Shown here: piece after piece, positions 1 to 9,308 of the stretch
How positions within the stretch are numbered: the first letter of the stretch is position 1
Layout: each line of letters starts with the position of its first letter
Source of the DNA: Pirellulaceae bacterium
Lineage (GTDB): Bacteria; Planctomycetota; Planctomycetia; Pirellulales; Pirellulaceae
NCBI GenBank assembly: GCA_013002105.1
Contig: JABDKS010000542.1
Span: 1-18,287 of the forward strand
Direction: 5' to 3'
Length of the DNA stretch: 18,287 nt
The notes under the pieces: generated by a model
Databases searched by the model: none
Seen by the model: the letters and a program-made list of their open reading frames with translations, nothing else
Told to the model about the DNA's origin: nothing
Position numbers and translations under genes: made by a program

Positions 1-1
1 G

Positions 2-574
2 CACAAACGTTGGATCAACAAAAACGAGTTTGATCTCTCGCGTCCGGCACCCGGAATCCCAGAGCAGCATGTCGATCACGTGCGTTTGATGATGGACATT
101 ATGGTGCTGGCTTTTTGGACCGACACGACCCGGATATCGACGTTCATGATGGGCAACGCCCAAACGGGACGGAATTTTTCGTTCATTGACGGCGTGAATT
201 CATCGTTCCATGGAATTTCGCACCATCGGAACGAAGCGGATCGTTTGGCCGAATTTGAGAAGATCGGGACCTGGCATATCGAGCAAGTCGCCTATCTGAT
301 CGATCGAATGCGTGGTCTGAGTGAAGGCGATTCGACGTTGCTGGACAATTCGATGGTGTTCTTTGGGTCAACGATCCGGGACGGCAACAAACATGACACC
401 GATGATCTGCCGTTGCTGCTGGCAGGCCGGGGTGGTAACACGATTCGCACCGGACGTCGGCTGACTGCACCCAAAAAGACCCGACTGTGTAACCTCTATC
501 GTGCCATGATGCAGCGAATGGGGGTCGAAACCGATTCGTTCGGCACCAGTGACGGAATCGTCGATCTGAGTTAA
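2..574 (+). CDS. DUF1552 family protein, C-terminal part (5' end outside window)
   Basis: The reading frame is open from base 2 with no stop before TAA at 572-574, so the gene continues upstream of the window. An internal GTG at 80 is unlikely to be the start, because the frame upstream of it (HKRWINKNEFDL...) reads as normal protein. The visible 190 residues resemble the C-terminal part of DUF1552 proteins: a segment LAFWTDTTRISTFMMGN, then FHGISHH, a helix ending in YLIDRM, and a late LLLAGRGG. DUF1552 proteins are abundant in Planctomycetes, usually exported, and often encoded beside DUF1592/DUF1588 cytochrome-type proteins. Their biochemical role is not established, and I do not assign one. 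No intrinsic terminator follows. Family assignment is from recognition of the sequence pattern. Confidence 0.8.
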   Translation, partial: HKRWINKNEFDLSRPAPGIPEQHVDHVRLMMDIMVLAFWTDTTRISTFMMGNAQTGRNFSFIDGVNSSFHGISHHRNEADRLAEFEKIGTWHIEQVAYLIDRMRGLSEGDSTLLDNSMVFFGSTIRDGNKHDTDDLPLLLAGRGGNTIRTGRRLTAPKKTRLCNLYRAMMQRMGVETDSFGTSDGIVDLS

Positions 575-856
575 CCGAGGTCCCTTCGCCGGACAACGCC
601 ACTTTCTTTTTGCCATTGGGTGGTCGTCCCGGTTATCTTCCGATGTAACTGCGCCTATCGCCGTGCGGCTATTGGGACGGGAAAAAACAGCGTTCGGATT
701 CCAACATGGCGCTGTCCAGTTAAGTACAGGTCAGGGGACCGCTGACGAAAAGATGGTTCGCGGCAAAACCACCAAGGGGTGGCTTGCGCTGGAACGCGAA
801 AAAGTTAAGATCCCTATCGCAACTTTCTATCTTTCCACTGCGACGAAAGCCTAATT

Positions 857-2167
857 GTGTCGACCACCCAACATGCCATCGGACCCAAGAGTGCCGCCGC
901 CTTCGATCGTGCCCGCCAATTAATGCCCGGGGGCGTGAATAGTCCCGCGCGGGCCTTTGGCGCTGTGGGCGGGTCTCCATTATTCATTCAACGTGCTGAC
1001 GGCCCCCACCTATTTGACATCGATGGTCGTCAGTTCGTCGACTACATCGGATCCTGGGGGCCGATGATCTTGGGACATCGTCATCCATCGGTAATCGAAG
1101 CGATTACGAAGGCTGTCGAGCGCGGGACCAGTTACGGTGCGCCGACAGAGGCCGAGTCGGAGTTGGCTCAGCAGATCATCGACGCCGTACCGAGTGTCGA
1201 AAAGGTTCGTTTGGTCAACAGCGGCACCGAAGCCACGATGAGCGCAATCCGTGTGGCGCGTGGCGCGACCGGTCGCAACAAGGTGATTAAGTTTGCCGGC
1301 AACTATCACGGACACGTCGACAGTTTGCTGGTAGCCGCCGGAAGTGCAGCGGCGACCCTGGGCGTTCCCGATTCACCGGGTGTCACACCGGGCGCCGGCG
1401 GCGACACGATCGTGTTGGAGTACAACGACCCTGATGCGCTGGCGTCCGCGTTTGACCAGCATCCAGGCGAAATCGCGTGCGTCATTCTGGAGCCTGTCGT
1501 GGGAAACATGGGCTGCGTCGCGCCATCGAGCGAGTTTTTACAAGCTCTGCGGAAACTGACCGAGGACGACGGATCGATTTTGATTTTCGACGAAGTCATG
1601 ACCGGATTTCGCGTAGCCTTTGGCGGCGCGCAAGAACGTTTCGGTGTGACGCCTGATATGACTACGCTGGGCAAGATCGTCGGTGGTGGGATGCCGCTGG
1701 GTGCCTACGGTGGCCGCGCCGATATCATGGATAACGTACTGCCGGCAGGAAAGGTTTTCCAAGCGGGAACGCTCAGTGGCAATCCAGTCGCCGTCGCAGC
1801 GGGCAGTGCGACGTTGCAACATTTGAAGCAGCAGCCACCTTATGAATATTTGGAATCGCTGGGTGCACGCCTTGCCGCCGGCCTGGATCAAGCTGCCACA
1901 GACGCTGCAATCCCGCATGTTGTTCAACGCGTCGGCAGTATGATGACGTTATTTTTTAATCCTCAGCCGGTCAACAATTGGACGAACGCGGATCAATGCG
2001 ATCGCGAAGCATTTGCGAATTACTTTTGGGGGATGATTGGCGAAGGCATCTACATGCCGTGCAGCCAATTCGAGGCGTTGTTCTTTGGTAGTTCGCACAC
2101 TGAAGCGATGATCGATGAAACGATCGATGCAGCGAAGAAGGTGCTTGCAAGTCTGTCGCCCGGCTAG
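857..2167 (+). CDS. hemL: Glutamate-1-semialdehyde 2,1-aminomutase
   Basis: This PLP enzyme converts glutamate-1-semialdehyde to 5-aminolevulinate, the C5-pathway entry to heme and other tetrapyrroles, in the cytoplasm. The 436 residues match the usual family length and the whole fold is present. The N-terminus has LMPGGVNSPARAF (about 22-34). The cofactor-binding region has NSGTEATMSA (about 121-130), the aspartate motif FDEVMTGFR, and the Schiff-base lysine Lys273 in LGKIVGGGMPLG (codon 1673-1675). The C-terminus has the typical SQFEALFFGSSHTE. The GTG start at 857 is chosen because it places the conserved N-terminus at the normal distance. No convincing Shine-Dalgarno precedes it. A small hairpin (CCACC-AAGG-GGTGG, 769-782) lies in the 5' region. 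It appears to be a single-gene unit, with a 388-bp gap following. Confidence 0.97.
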   Translation: MSTTQHAIGPKSAAAFDRARQLMPGGVNSPARAFGAVGGSPLFIQRADGPHLFDIDGRQFVDYIGSWGPMILGHRHPSVIEAITKAVERGTSYGAPTEAESELAQQIIDAVPSVEKVRLVNSGTEATMSAIRVARGATGRNKVIKFAGNYHGHVDSLLVAAGSAAATLGVPDSPGVTPGAGGDTIVLEYNDPDALASAFDQHPGEIACVILEPVVGNMGCVAPSSEFLQALRKLTEDDGSILIFDEVMTGFRVAFGGAQERFGVTPDMTTLGKIVGGGMPLGAYGGRADIMDNVLPAGKVFQAGTLSGNPVAVAAGSATLQHLKQQPPYEYLESLGARLAAGLDQAATDAAIPHVVQRVGSMMTLFFNPQPVNNWTNADQCDREAFANYFWGMIGEGIYMPCSQFEALFFGSSHTEAMIDETIDAAKKVLASLSPG

Positions 2168-2555
2168 AGAGATTATCGAAAACTCGTGGGCCAAGCACTG
2201 CGCCGGCGGGCCTCAGCCAAGACCGGTGGCGTTCGGCGCGGCTGCCTGTGTAATGAAACCGACAAAGATTCTGGAGAGTCTCTGGAAATCTGCGTTGGAT
2301 TTGGGATCGTGTTCGTGGATGCGTATTTTCCCATACGCACGCCAATAGCGTCGCTTGAACAGCGACGAGCAAGAAGCCGTTAAGATGACTTTTTTAAACA
2401 GCGTTTTGATCTCGTCAAACCAGGCAGGCGGTTTCATCGGATCAGCCGCTGTATACTCTGGCGGTCAGTCAAACACGATTTGCCCGCAATAACACTGTGG
2501 TCGAATGCGCGACGGCAGTCACAGTTGATTGGGGACAGGATAAGGTGAACATAAG
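2168..2555. other. Intergenic stretch with two adjacent perfect hairpins
   Basis: No convincing gene lies in this 388-bp gap. It holds two perfect inverted repeats 9 bases apart: TGCGTAT/ATACGCA with a 6-base loop (2320-2339) and CGTCGCT/AGCGACG with a 5-base loop (2349-2367). A T-run (2389-2394) follows about 20 bases later, too far away for a standard intrinsic terminator. They could end hemL transcription, protect a 3' end, or form an operator. A minus-strand frame of 74 codons (2437 to 2213) covers the same DNA, but lacks a ribosome binding site and has no recognisable domain. Confidence 0.5.
2543..2548 (+). promoter_or_regulatory. Shine-Dalgarno site of the metallophosphoesterase gene
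   Basis: AGGTGA lies 7 bases before the ATG at 2556, matching the anti-Shine-Dalgarno complement. It supports this start, which also places the GDIHG motif at residues 8-12, normal for the family. Clear sites like this are uncommon elsewhere in the window. Confidence 0.6.
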
Positions 2556-3473
2556 ATGGGCAGATTTGTTGCGGTGGGCGACATTCATGGGTGTAGCCAA
2601 ACTTTGGCAAAGCTGTTGGAGATTCTGGACCTGGGCCCCGACGACACATTCCTCTCCACGGGCGATTTGTCGTCCAAAGGCGAAGACTCTCGCGGCGTTC
2701 ACCGCCAGCTACTGAGTCTCGAACAGCGCGGCGTGAACCTGATTGTGCTGCTTGGCAATCACGAACTGATGCTGCTGGCCATGCAGCGTATGGTGGGCGC
2801 AAACGTTGACTTCACGGCTTTCCCGGAATCCCTCTTCCGTGGAGCGGATGTTAGCTTTCTGGTCCGAGATAACGAGACATGGGCCACGCTGAAATCCTAC
2901 GGTCTCGAGAGCGCTGATGATCCCGAGTTCTGGGCATTTCGTTACGACAACGCCCAGCAGCATTTCGAGAATGTTTCGCAAAGACTCAAGGATTTGGACT
3001 GGAAGCTTCCCCAGGCCGATCTCGACCTGTTGTGTCGATGTAAGACGCATCATGTCGAACGAAACTGCCTCTTCGTCCACTCGGGAATCCGCCCCGATCA
3101 TATTCAATTCGACGATGTCCATCGCGCAGTCGAATCGCAATTGCGTGACGACGCGCGAGAGCTGTGCTGGAACCGAAGCTGGCTGGGGCATACCCCTGGT
3201 TTCCCGGAACTGGTGGTGCATGGCCATACGCCTTTGTGTTATTTGCACTCGTTTGTTTCCGATACGGGTCCCTGGCGAGATAACGACCTGGTTTTCAAGT
3301 CAGTCATCCACAATGGCGCGCTCAATCTAGATAGCGGAGTGTTTCTTGAAGCCGGTCATTTGACTGCCGTCGAGATTCCCGAGAATGGCTGTCCGTCCGA
3401 ATTTCGTTTCATTCGTGTTCCCCGTCAGGACCCGGTTTGCAAAGACCGCCTGTGGCATCTCAATCACATGTAA
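2556..3473 (+). CDS. PPP-family metallophosphoesterase (serine/threonine phosphatase-like)
   Basis: This is a cytoplasmic calcineurin-like phosphoesterase of 305 residues, most like bacterial PrpE/ApaH-type PPP phosphatases. The dinuclear metal-site motifs are visible in order: GDIHG (8-12), GD (36-37) in TGDLSSKGEDS, GNHE (67-70), His175 in FVHSG, and the pair His222/His224 in VVHGHTP. The second motif is unusual. The family normally has GDxVDRGxxS, but here the DRG is SKG, so a conserved Asp and the phosphate-contacting Arg are replaced by Ser and Lys. The metal-binding Asp37 remains. It could be a protein phosphatase or a diadenosine tetraphosphatase-like hydrolase; sequence alone does not decide. 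No signal peptide is present. The following gene starts 174 bp later, so an operon is not evident. Confidence 0.85.
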   Translation: MGRFVAVGDIHGCSQTLAKLLEILDLGPDDTFLSTGDLSSKGEDSRGVHRQLLSLEQRGVNLIVLLGNHELMLLAMQRMVGANVDFTAFPESLFRGADVSFLVRDNETWATLKSYGLESADDPEFWAFRYDNAQQHFENVSQRLKDLDWKLPQADLDLLCRCKTHHVERNCLFVHSGIRPDHIQFDDVHRAVESQLRDDARELCWNRSWLGHTPGFPELVVHGHTPLCYLHSFVSDTGPWRDNDLVFKSVIHNGALNLDSGVFLEAGHLTAVEIPENGCPSEFRFIRVPRQDPVCKDRLWHLNHM

Positions 3474-3647
3474 ACACGATCGCCGCGGTCCACATCCAAC
3501 AAGATGTTTCTGTTCTCCCGACGCGCGAATTGTTGCTATCGGCAAAAGCGATTCGCCAGTAATGAGGTCGAATATCGATCTGTGTCGTATAACCCGAGCC
3601 ATGTCCTGTGCGGGTAGCACGTTTGCCAAACAAATCGTATTGCTCCC

Positions 3648-6131
3648 TTGAAAAGATTCGCAAAGAGAACGGACAAAACCTTGAGATTGCGACCGCTACT
3701 ATCGGGTGATTGGGTTGCTATCAGCATCCTCTTGGTCTTTTTGTTGACCTCGCCGCTGCTTGTCTACGCGGCCCTCCGCGCCGTACAAGGCAGATCCAAT
3801 CGCGTGATCGATTGGCTTCCAAAAACGTATACAGAAACCGATGACTTAGCGTGGTTTCGAGAGCATTTTGCTGGCGATCAATTTGTCATCGTCAGCTGGG
3901 CAGGCTGTCGCTTAGGTGACGACCCGCAGTTGCCAAACGCACAACAAGATGACCCGCGTATCGAGCGACTTGCGCAACTATTGGAGACGAACGGTGTAGT
4001 CTCCGACTCGTCCCAGGAAACGCAGTACGTTCAGTCGGCGACGACTGGCCGCCGACTGTTGGACAGACTTACCGCAGCTCCGACGTCGCTACCGTACGAA
4101 ACCGCAGTCAAGCGTCTACAAGGTTTCTTGATCGGTCCAGGTGGCCGTCAAACTTGTGTTGTTGCCATGCTTAGCGACGATGCGATTGGCGATTTCCGAG
4201 CAGTGCTTGGTCGCCGTAGCGAGGGGTGGTTTCGTTTTAGTCGCGACGAGGGCGTGCTATACAAGGCAATTCGCCAGTGCGGCATACCGCTAGATGCAGT
4301 CCATTTGGGAGGACCTCCCGTCGACAGCGTGGCGATCGATGAGGAAGGCGAGCGAACGATTTACCGACTGGCCAGTCTCGCTGCGGTTGTTGGACTACTG
4401 CTCGCTTGGTGGTCGCTTCGGAGTATTCGTTTGACGCTGATCGTGTTCGCGTGCGGATTGTTGAGCGCAATTGGGAGCCTGGCCGCCGTTTGGATCACTG
4501 GCGAGAGGACGGATGCGTTTTCGCTGTCCATGCCGGCGCTCGTGTACGTGCTGGCGATTTCGGGTGCCGTGCATTTGGTAAAGTACTACTTGGATGCATT
4601 GGAGGAGAAGGGTCCCAAAGATGCTCCGATGCAAGCGATTGCGGATGGATGGTTACCCACCCTGCTGTGTTCGGTGACAACGGCTTTTGGATTGCTTTCG
4701 CTCTGTACAAGCGATCTGACACCTGTTCGTAAATTCGGCATCTATTCGTCGCTGGGTGTCATGCTCATGCTTGTTTCACTTTTCGTTTTCTTGCCTGCTG
4801 CGCTGCGCATCTGGCCAGAACGTCAACGCCGCAGTGGCCACAAGCGATGGGAAGGCTTGGATAATTTTTGGGAGCGATTCGGTGGTTGGGTCATCCGACA
4901 TTACAAGGCGGTAACATTCACTTGCATTGTGATTGTGATTGGCGCGGGATACGGAATTACCCACGTTCGCACTACCGTTGATTTGATGAAACTCTTTGAT
5001 GGTGATGCCCGGATTCGGCAAGACTACCAATGGTTAGAGTCGAACGTTGGCCGTTTGGTCCCCATGGAGGTTGTCCTGCGCTTTGACCGCACATCGATTC
5101 GGCGTGGCGACGCCACTGACGCAGATCGACAACGAGTCTCGCTTCTAGAACGCGTCGAAGCAGTGACGGAAGTGCAGCAAACGATCGAATCGACGTTCGG
5201 ATCCCGAGGCATGGATGTAACCGGCCGTTCCATGTCCGCACGCACGTTTATCGGCGCCCTGCCCAAACGGGGAAGAAGTGTCCGCACCATTGCCCGTCGA
5301 TCTGCCGCGAACAAGAAACTAAATTCGAGTTTTGAACAACTCTGTAATACGGGTTACCTCGCCGTCGACCAGCGGGGTGGTACAGAGCTGTGGAGGATTA
5401 GCGTTCGCGTTGCGGCGTTCAAGGACGTGGACTATGGCGAGTTTTCAAATCAACTGCGTGATGTCGTTGATCCGGTCGTGGCAAAACACAATGGCCTGAT
5501 CGTCGATCGTATGGGATCAGCGACCGCTGAACCGATCGACGACAACCCCAAGACGCCGGTGTTCTCAGCCGTTTACACGGGCGTTGTGCCGATTGTTTAC
5601 AAAGCCCAGCGAGCGTTGCTGGATAGCCTGATCGAAAGCACGTTTTGGTCGTTCATCACAATCACGCCACTCGTGATCATCGTCTCGCGCGGCTTCTGGG
5701 CAGGTGCTACGGCGATGTTGCCAAATACTTTGCCTGTGTTGATGGTGTTCGGGGGTATGGGATGGTTGGGAGTGCCTGTCGCCATCGGATCGATGATGTC
5801 TGCGGGAATCGCGTTGGGTGTTGCGGTCGACGATACGATTCACTTTCTGATGTGGTTCCGTAGCGAGTTGGACGAAACCGCGGATCGCGGAAAAGCGTGT
5901 CTTGCGGCATATCGGCGGTGCGCGACACCGACGTTGCAAGCGGCATTGATCAGTGGGCTGGGACTGTCCGTCTTTGCACTGAGCACTTTCACGCCCACGA
6001 TGCAGTTCGGATTACTCATGTTGACGATCTTGCTAACAGGTGTCGTCGCCGAACTAATCCTGCTGCCTGCCTTGTTAGCCGGACCTCTGGGCCGTGCGTT
6101 CAAGCCACACAAACGAAAGCCAAAACATTAA
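3648..6131 (+). CDS. MMPL/RND-superfamily membrane protein, 12 transmembrane segments
   Basis: This 827-residue inner-membrane protein has the duplicated RND layout. TM1 is at about 24-44, followed by a large extracytoplasmic loop. TM2-TM6 lie at about 241-388 and TM7 at about 421-440. A second large loop precedes TM8-TM12 at about 668-815. TM10 carries the GVAVDDTIHFL signature typical of MMPL proteins, with acidic residues expected for proton coupling. Relatives move lipids, hopanoids or hydrophobic compounds; the substrate here cannot be told. The start is a TTG at 3648 without a good ribosome binding site. An in-frame TAG at 3615-3617 limits the frame upstream, so the true start lies within about 10 codons before it or slightly downstream (TTG near 3681). 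No adaptor or outer-membrane partner is adjacent, consistent with MMPL proteins acting alone. Confidence 0.88.
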   Translation: MKRFAKRTDKTLRLRPLLSGDWVAISILLVFLLTSPLLVYAALRAVQGRSNRVIDWLPKTYTETDDLAWFREHFAGDQFVIVSWAGCRLGDDPQLPNAQQDDPRIERLAQLLETNGVVSDSSQETQYVQSATTGRRLLDRLTAAPTSLPYETAVKRLQGFLIGPGGRQTCVVAMLSDDAIGDFRAVLGRRSEGWFRFSRDEGVLYKAIRQCGIPLDAVHLGGPPVDSVAIDEEGERTIYRLASLAAVVGLLLAWWSLRSIRLTLIVFACGLLSAIGSLAAVWITGERTDAFSLSMPALVYVLAISGAVHLVKYYLDALEEKGPKDAPMQAIADGWLPTLLCSVTTAFGLLSLCTSDLTPVRKFGIYSSLGVMLMLVSLFVFLPAALRIWPERQRRSGHKRWEGLDNFWERFGGWVIRHYKAVTFTCIVIVIGAGYGITHVRTTVDLMKLFDGDARIRQDYQWLESNVGRLVPMEVVLRFDRTSIRRGDATDADRQRVSLLERVEAVTEVQQTIESTFGSRGMDVTGRSMSARTFIGALPKRGRSVRTIARRSAANKKLNSSFEQLCNTGYLAVDQRGGTELWRISVRVAAFKDVDYGEFSNQLRDVVDPVVAKHNGLIVDRMGSATAEPIDDNPKTPVFSAVYTGVVPIVYKAQRALLDSLIESTFWSFITITPLVIIVSRGFWAGATAMLPNTLPVLMVFGGMGWLGVPVAIGSMMSAGIALGVAVDDTIHFLMWFRSELDETADRGKACLAAYRRCATPTLQAALISGLGLSVFALSTFTPTMQFGLLMLTILLTGVVAELILLPALLAGPLGRAFKPHKRKPKH

Positions 6132-6489
6132 CGAACGCGCAGATCAACACATCGCGAAATAGCTGTTCAATGGGCTGTCGAAAATACAAAAGCTGCGTGT
6201 CGTGCCCTGACAAATGCGTACAAGAATTCAGGTCGCTGTTTCCTAGACCAAATTCGCGGCTATGTGTATTGACGACGTTCGATTCTCGGTCGAAATTGAC
6301 AGGCACGATCCGAGCAACCCATCGCGGCGTTCCGCTGGTACGAAATCGGCGGTCACGATATCGGCATCCCTGTCAGGTGTTTTAAAGTCGGTATGATCTG
6401 GTCGTTTCTGAGAAAGACCGAGGGGTCTTTGGATCAGAAGAGACGATTGGTTTGTGCTTTCAAAACATTGCATTGAGGTTATCTCGCCG
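6132..6489. other. Intergenic stretch with a perfect 7-bp hairpin
   Basis: I see no real gene in these 358 bases. A perfect stem AAAGACC/GGTCTTT with a GAGG loop occupies 6413-6430, about 60 bp before the decayed lyase gene. It is not followed by a T-run and is about 280 bp past the MMPL stop, so it is more likely a leader structure or operator than a terminator. A TATGAT at 6392-6397 could be a -10 box, but no good -35 pairs with it. GAGG at 6475-6478 is a plausible ribosome site for the ATG at 6490. Confidence 0.4.
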
Positions 6490-7405
6490 ATGAAGCATTG
6501 CACGCACCGGGTCGTCATCGCCTGTGTCGTACTGATTGTTGCGATGCGGTCATCGAGTGTCCTGGCAAAAGACTTCTCTATTTCACTCGGTTCGGACGTG
6601 GAGCCGATCGTTGCCGGTGTCGCTGCCGGAGACTCTCTGGTCGTTTCCAACGGAACATGGAAGAACGCAGAGCTGAAGTTTGAGAGACGCAGCGGAACAG
6701 CTGATGCGCCGATCCACATTCGTGCCGAGTCCGCCGGGAAGGTCGTTTTTACGGGCCGGTCTCTGCTGCGTCTGTCAGGCACTCATGTCATTGTGTCGGG
6801 GTTTGTTTTTCGCGACATCAGCGGTGTCAGCGATGTTGTTGAATTGCGAAGTCACAGCGAAAGACATTCGCACAACTGTCGCTTAACGGATTGTGTGTTT
6901 GCCCAAACACCTGATTCGCAAATCGGCAACGATTCGCGATGGTTCTCCGTTTATGGCACGCGAAACCGAATTGATCACTGATACTTCGGCGGGAAAAAAA
7001 GTCGTGGCCCGACGCTCGTTGTTTGGGTGGGCGAAACGATTCGACGGCACCGGATCGATCACAACCATTTCGGCGCGCGACCAGAGTTGGGTCGAAATGG
7101 TGGCGAGACGATTCGGATCGGCACATGTGTTACCCATGTCCCGACTCTCAACAACAATGCTTCTCTGGCATACCAGTTGTCGCGTCGTGCATCCCTGCGA
7201 CGGAGACAATGGTTGCGGCAGCAACTAATGGATGATGCCGCGGCTATCCAACGATCATTTACCTCAAGACGCGAACCCGTGTGCGTGCGATGTGTCTCTA
7301 CGTCGGTCCCGACACTTGGAACATCGAAATGATCTCATCCACGTCATTTACATCAACAACAACGGACTCGTCATTCGAGGGCGAGGCGGAGATGGTCTGT
7401 CGTGA
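6490..7405 (+). pseudogene. Decayed polysaccharide lyase family 6 (alginate lyase/chondroitinase B-like)
   Basis: The ATG at 6490 begins a clear signal peptide with a predicted cut after VLA (residue 26), so the ancestral protein was exported. The next about 140 residues follow the N-terminal beta-helix of PL6 lyases: AGDSLVVSNGTWKNAEL, ADAPIHIRAE, then FSVYGTRNRIDH. At 6979-6981 an in-frame TGA stands where relatives have Cys (RIDHCYF). The same frame then continues recognisably ([39 protein letters not shown]) to about 7125. Beyond that, homology breaks into different frames: 7130-7220 carries MSRLSTT... and CDGD in another frame, and 7335-7405 has a beta-helix-like scrap ending at TGA 7403-7405. 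Most of the catalytic middle and C-terminus is missing. The gene is therefore broken by a nonsense codon plus indels or deletion. The remnant N-terminal ORF could still be translated but should be inactive. Confidence 0.8.
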
Positions 7406-7435
7406 ATGAAGATTGATTCAACGCGATCCACAATG

Positions 7436-7467
7436 CCCGCCTGGTGATTCACTTGGCGGGTTTTTTT
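7436..7467 (+). terminator. Intrinsic terminator upstream of the EF-Tu gene
   Basis: CCCGCC (7436-7441) pairs with GGCGGG (7455-7460), and a short inner GTG/CAC stem closes an ATT loop. Seven T residues follow (7461-7467). This is a textbook rho-independent terminator for + strand transcription. It ends the decayed lyase unit and shields the EF-Tu gene from read-through. Confidence 0.85.
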
Positions 7468-7497
7468 GTGCCGATGCACTGTTTCAGGAGGACGGCA

Positions 7498-7526
7498 TTG
7501 TCAGTTTCTTCGTTTCTGTTTATCTG
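7498..7526 (+). promoter_or_regulatory. Weak candidate promoter for the EF-Tu gene
   Basis: TTGTCA (7498-7503) matches five of six -35 consensus bases. It is followed after exactly 17 bases by TATCTG (7521-7526), a poor -10. It sits between the upstream terminator and the EF-Tu start, where a promoter is required. A CGCTC/GAGCG hairpin follows at 7528-7541. The assignment rests on position and the -35 match only. Confidence 0.3.
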
Positions 7527-7619
7527 GCGCTCACGCGAGCGAAAAGGCTGTCGAGGCTGCTCACCTTTCAGTTGGCAAACGAAGCGAGACATTTTCTTTG
7601 AAGAGGGAGTTTACGAGCT

Positions 7620-8813
<1,194 letters not shown>

Positions 8814-8825
8814 CGATCGATAAAC

Positions 8826-8870
8826 GAAACGCCGGCGTCGGACTAGTCCGACGCCGGCGTTTCTATTTTA
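8826..8870 (+). terminator. Intrinsic terminator of the EF-Tu gene, built on a 38-bp perfect palindrome
   Basis: Bases 8826-8863 form a perfect palindrome: GAAACGCCGGCGTCGGACT followed by its exact reverse complement. It begins 12 bases after the stop codon, and a T-rich tract (TTTCTATTTT) overlaps and follows it. The RNA would fold into a very stable GC-rich hairpin, and A residues precede the stem, so it could also work on the opposite strand. Confidence 0.85.
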
Positions 8871-9308
8871 AGTCCTATCTGCGCATCCTGAAGACCGCGT
8901 ATAGCGTCAGCCGCTCCATGATCGGTGGCGCTGCGACTGACACGCAGGCAAGAGATCATGGTGCTGCCGGACGAGGCGACGTTCGTAGGCGTTGCAGTTG
9001 ATCCACGCTAGCGATTTCGCCGACGATGCATCCGCAAAGTGCGATTGATGATTACGTGGAGGGACAGGTCGTAGCCTACCGAAAACTAATTTTTCCAGGA
9101 TGAAGATTTCCTCCGGTGTACTGCTGGCGTTGGATGCGTTCGCCGAACCGCCAACGTCGATCGCTCCGAATACTGCCTAAAAACGGGTCAGATTCCGCTT
9201 CCGCGTCTCCGGTGTCCGGCAGGATCAAGAGCGGCAGGAATCGTGGGGACGGTTGTGGACTTGAATTGGTCTTGTCCCTGCTTCGTGCCAGAGACTAATT
9301 GATAGCTC
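8871..9308. other. Intergenic stretch with no supported gene
   Basis: These 438 bases separate the EF-Tu terminator from the efflux operon and should hold that operon's promoter, but I see no good -35/-10 pair. Frames here are short and low in recognisable content. One begins at ATG 9100 after AGGA-like bases and encodes only 26 residues with a weakly hydrophobic start. I see no regulator gene, tRNA or repeat. Confidence 0.45.

Noticed and set aside
663..854. 63-codon frame ending just before hemL
   Set aside because: It has no recognisable family and no ribosome binding site. The length is expected by chance at this base composition.
3474..3647. Possible promoter (TATAAC) before the MMPL gene
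   Set aside because: No matching -35 element lies at the proper distance, so it was not listed.
6243..6782. 179-codon minus-strand frame
   Set aside because: It runs antisense to the recognisable lyase N-terminus, has low-complexity Arg/Ser/Thr content and matches no family. It is a shadow frame.
7128..7332. Continuation of the lyase as a functional second protein
   Set aside because: The frame after about 7125 loses similarity, while scraps appear in other frames. This indicates decay rather than a separate gene.
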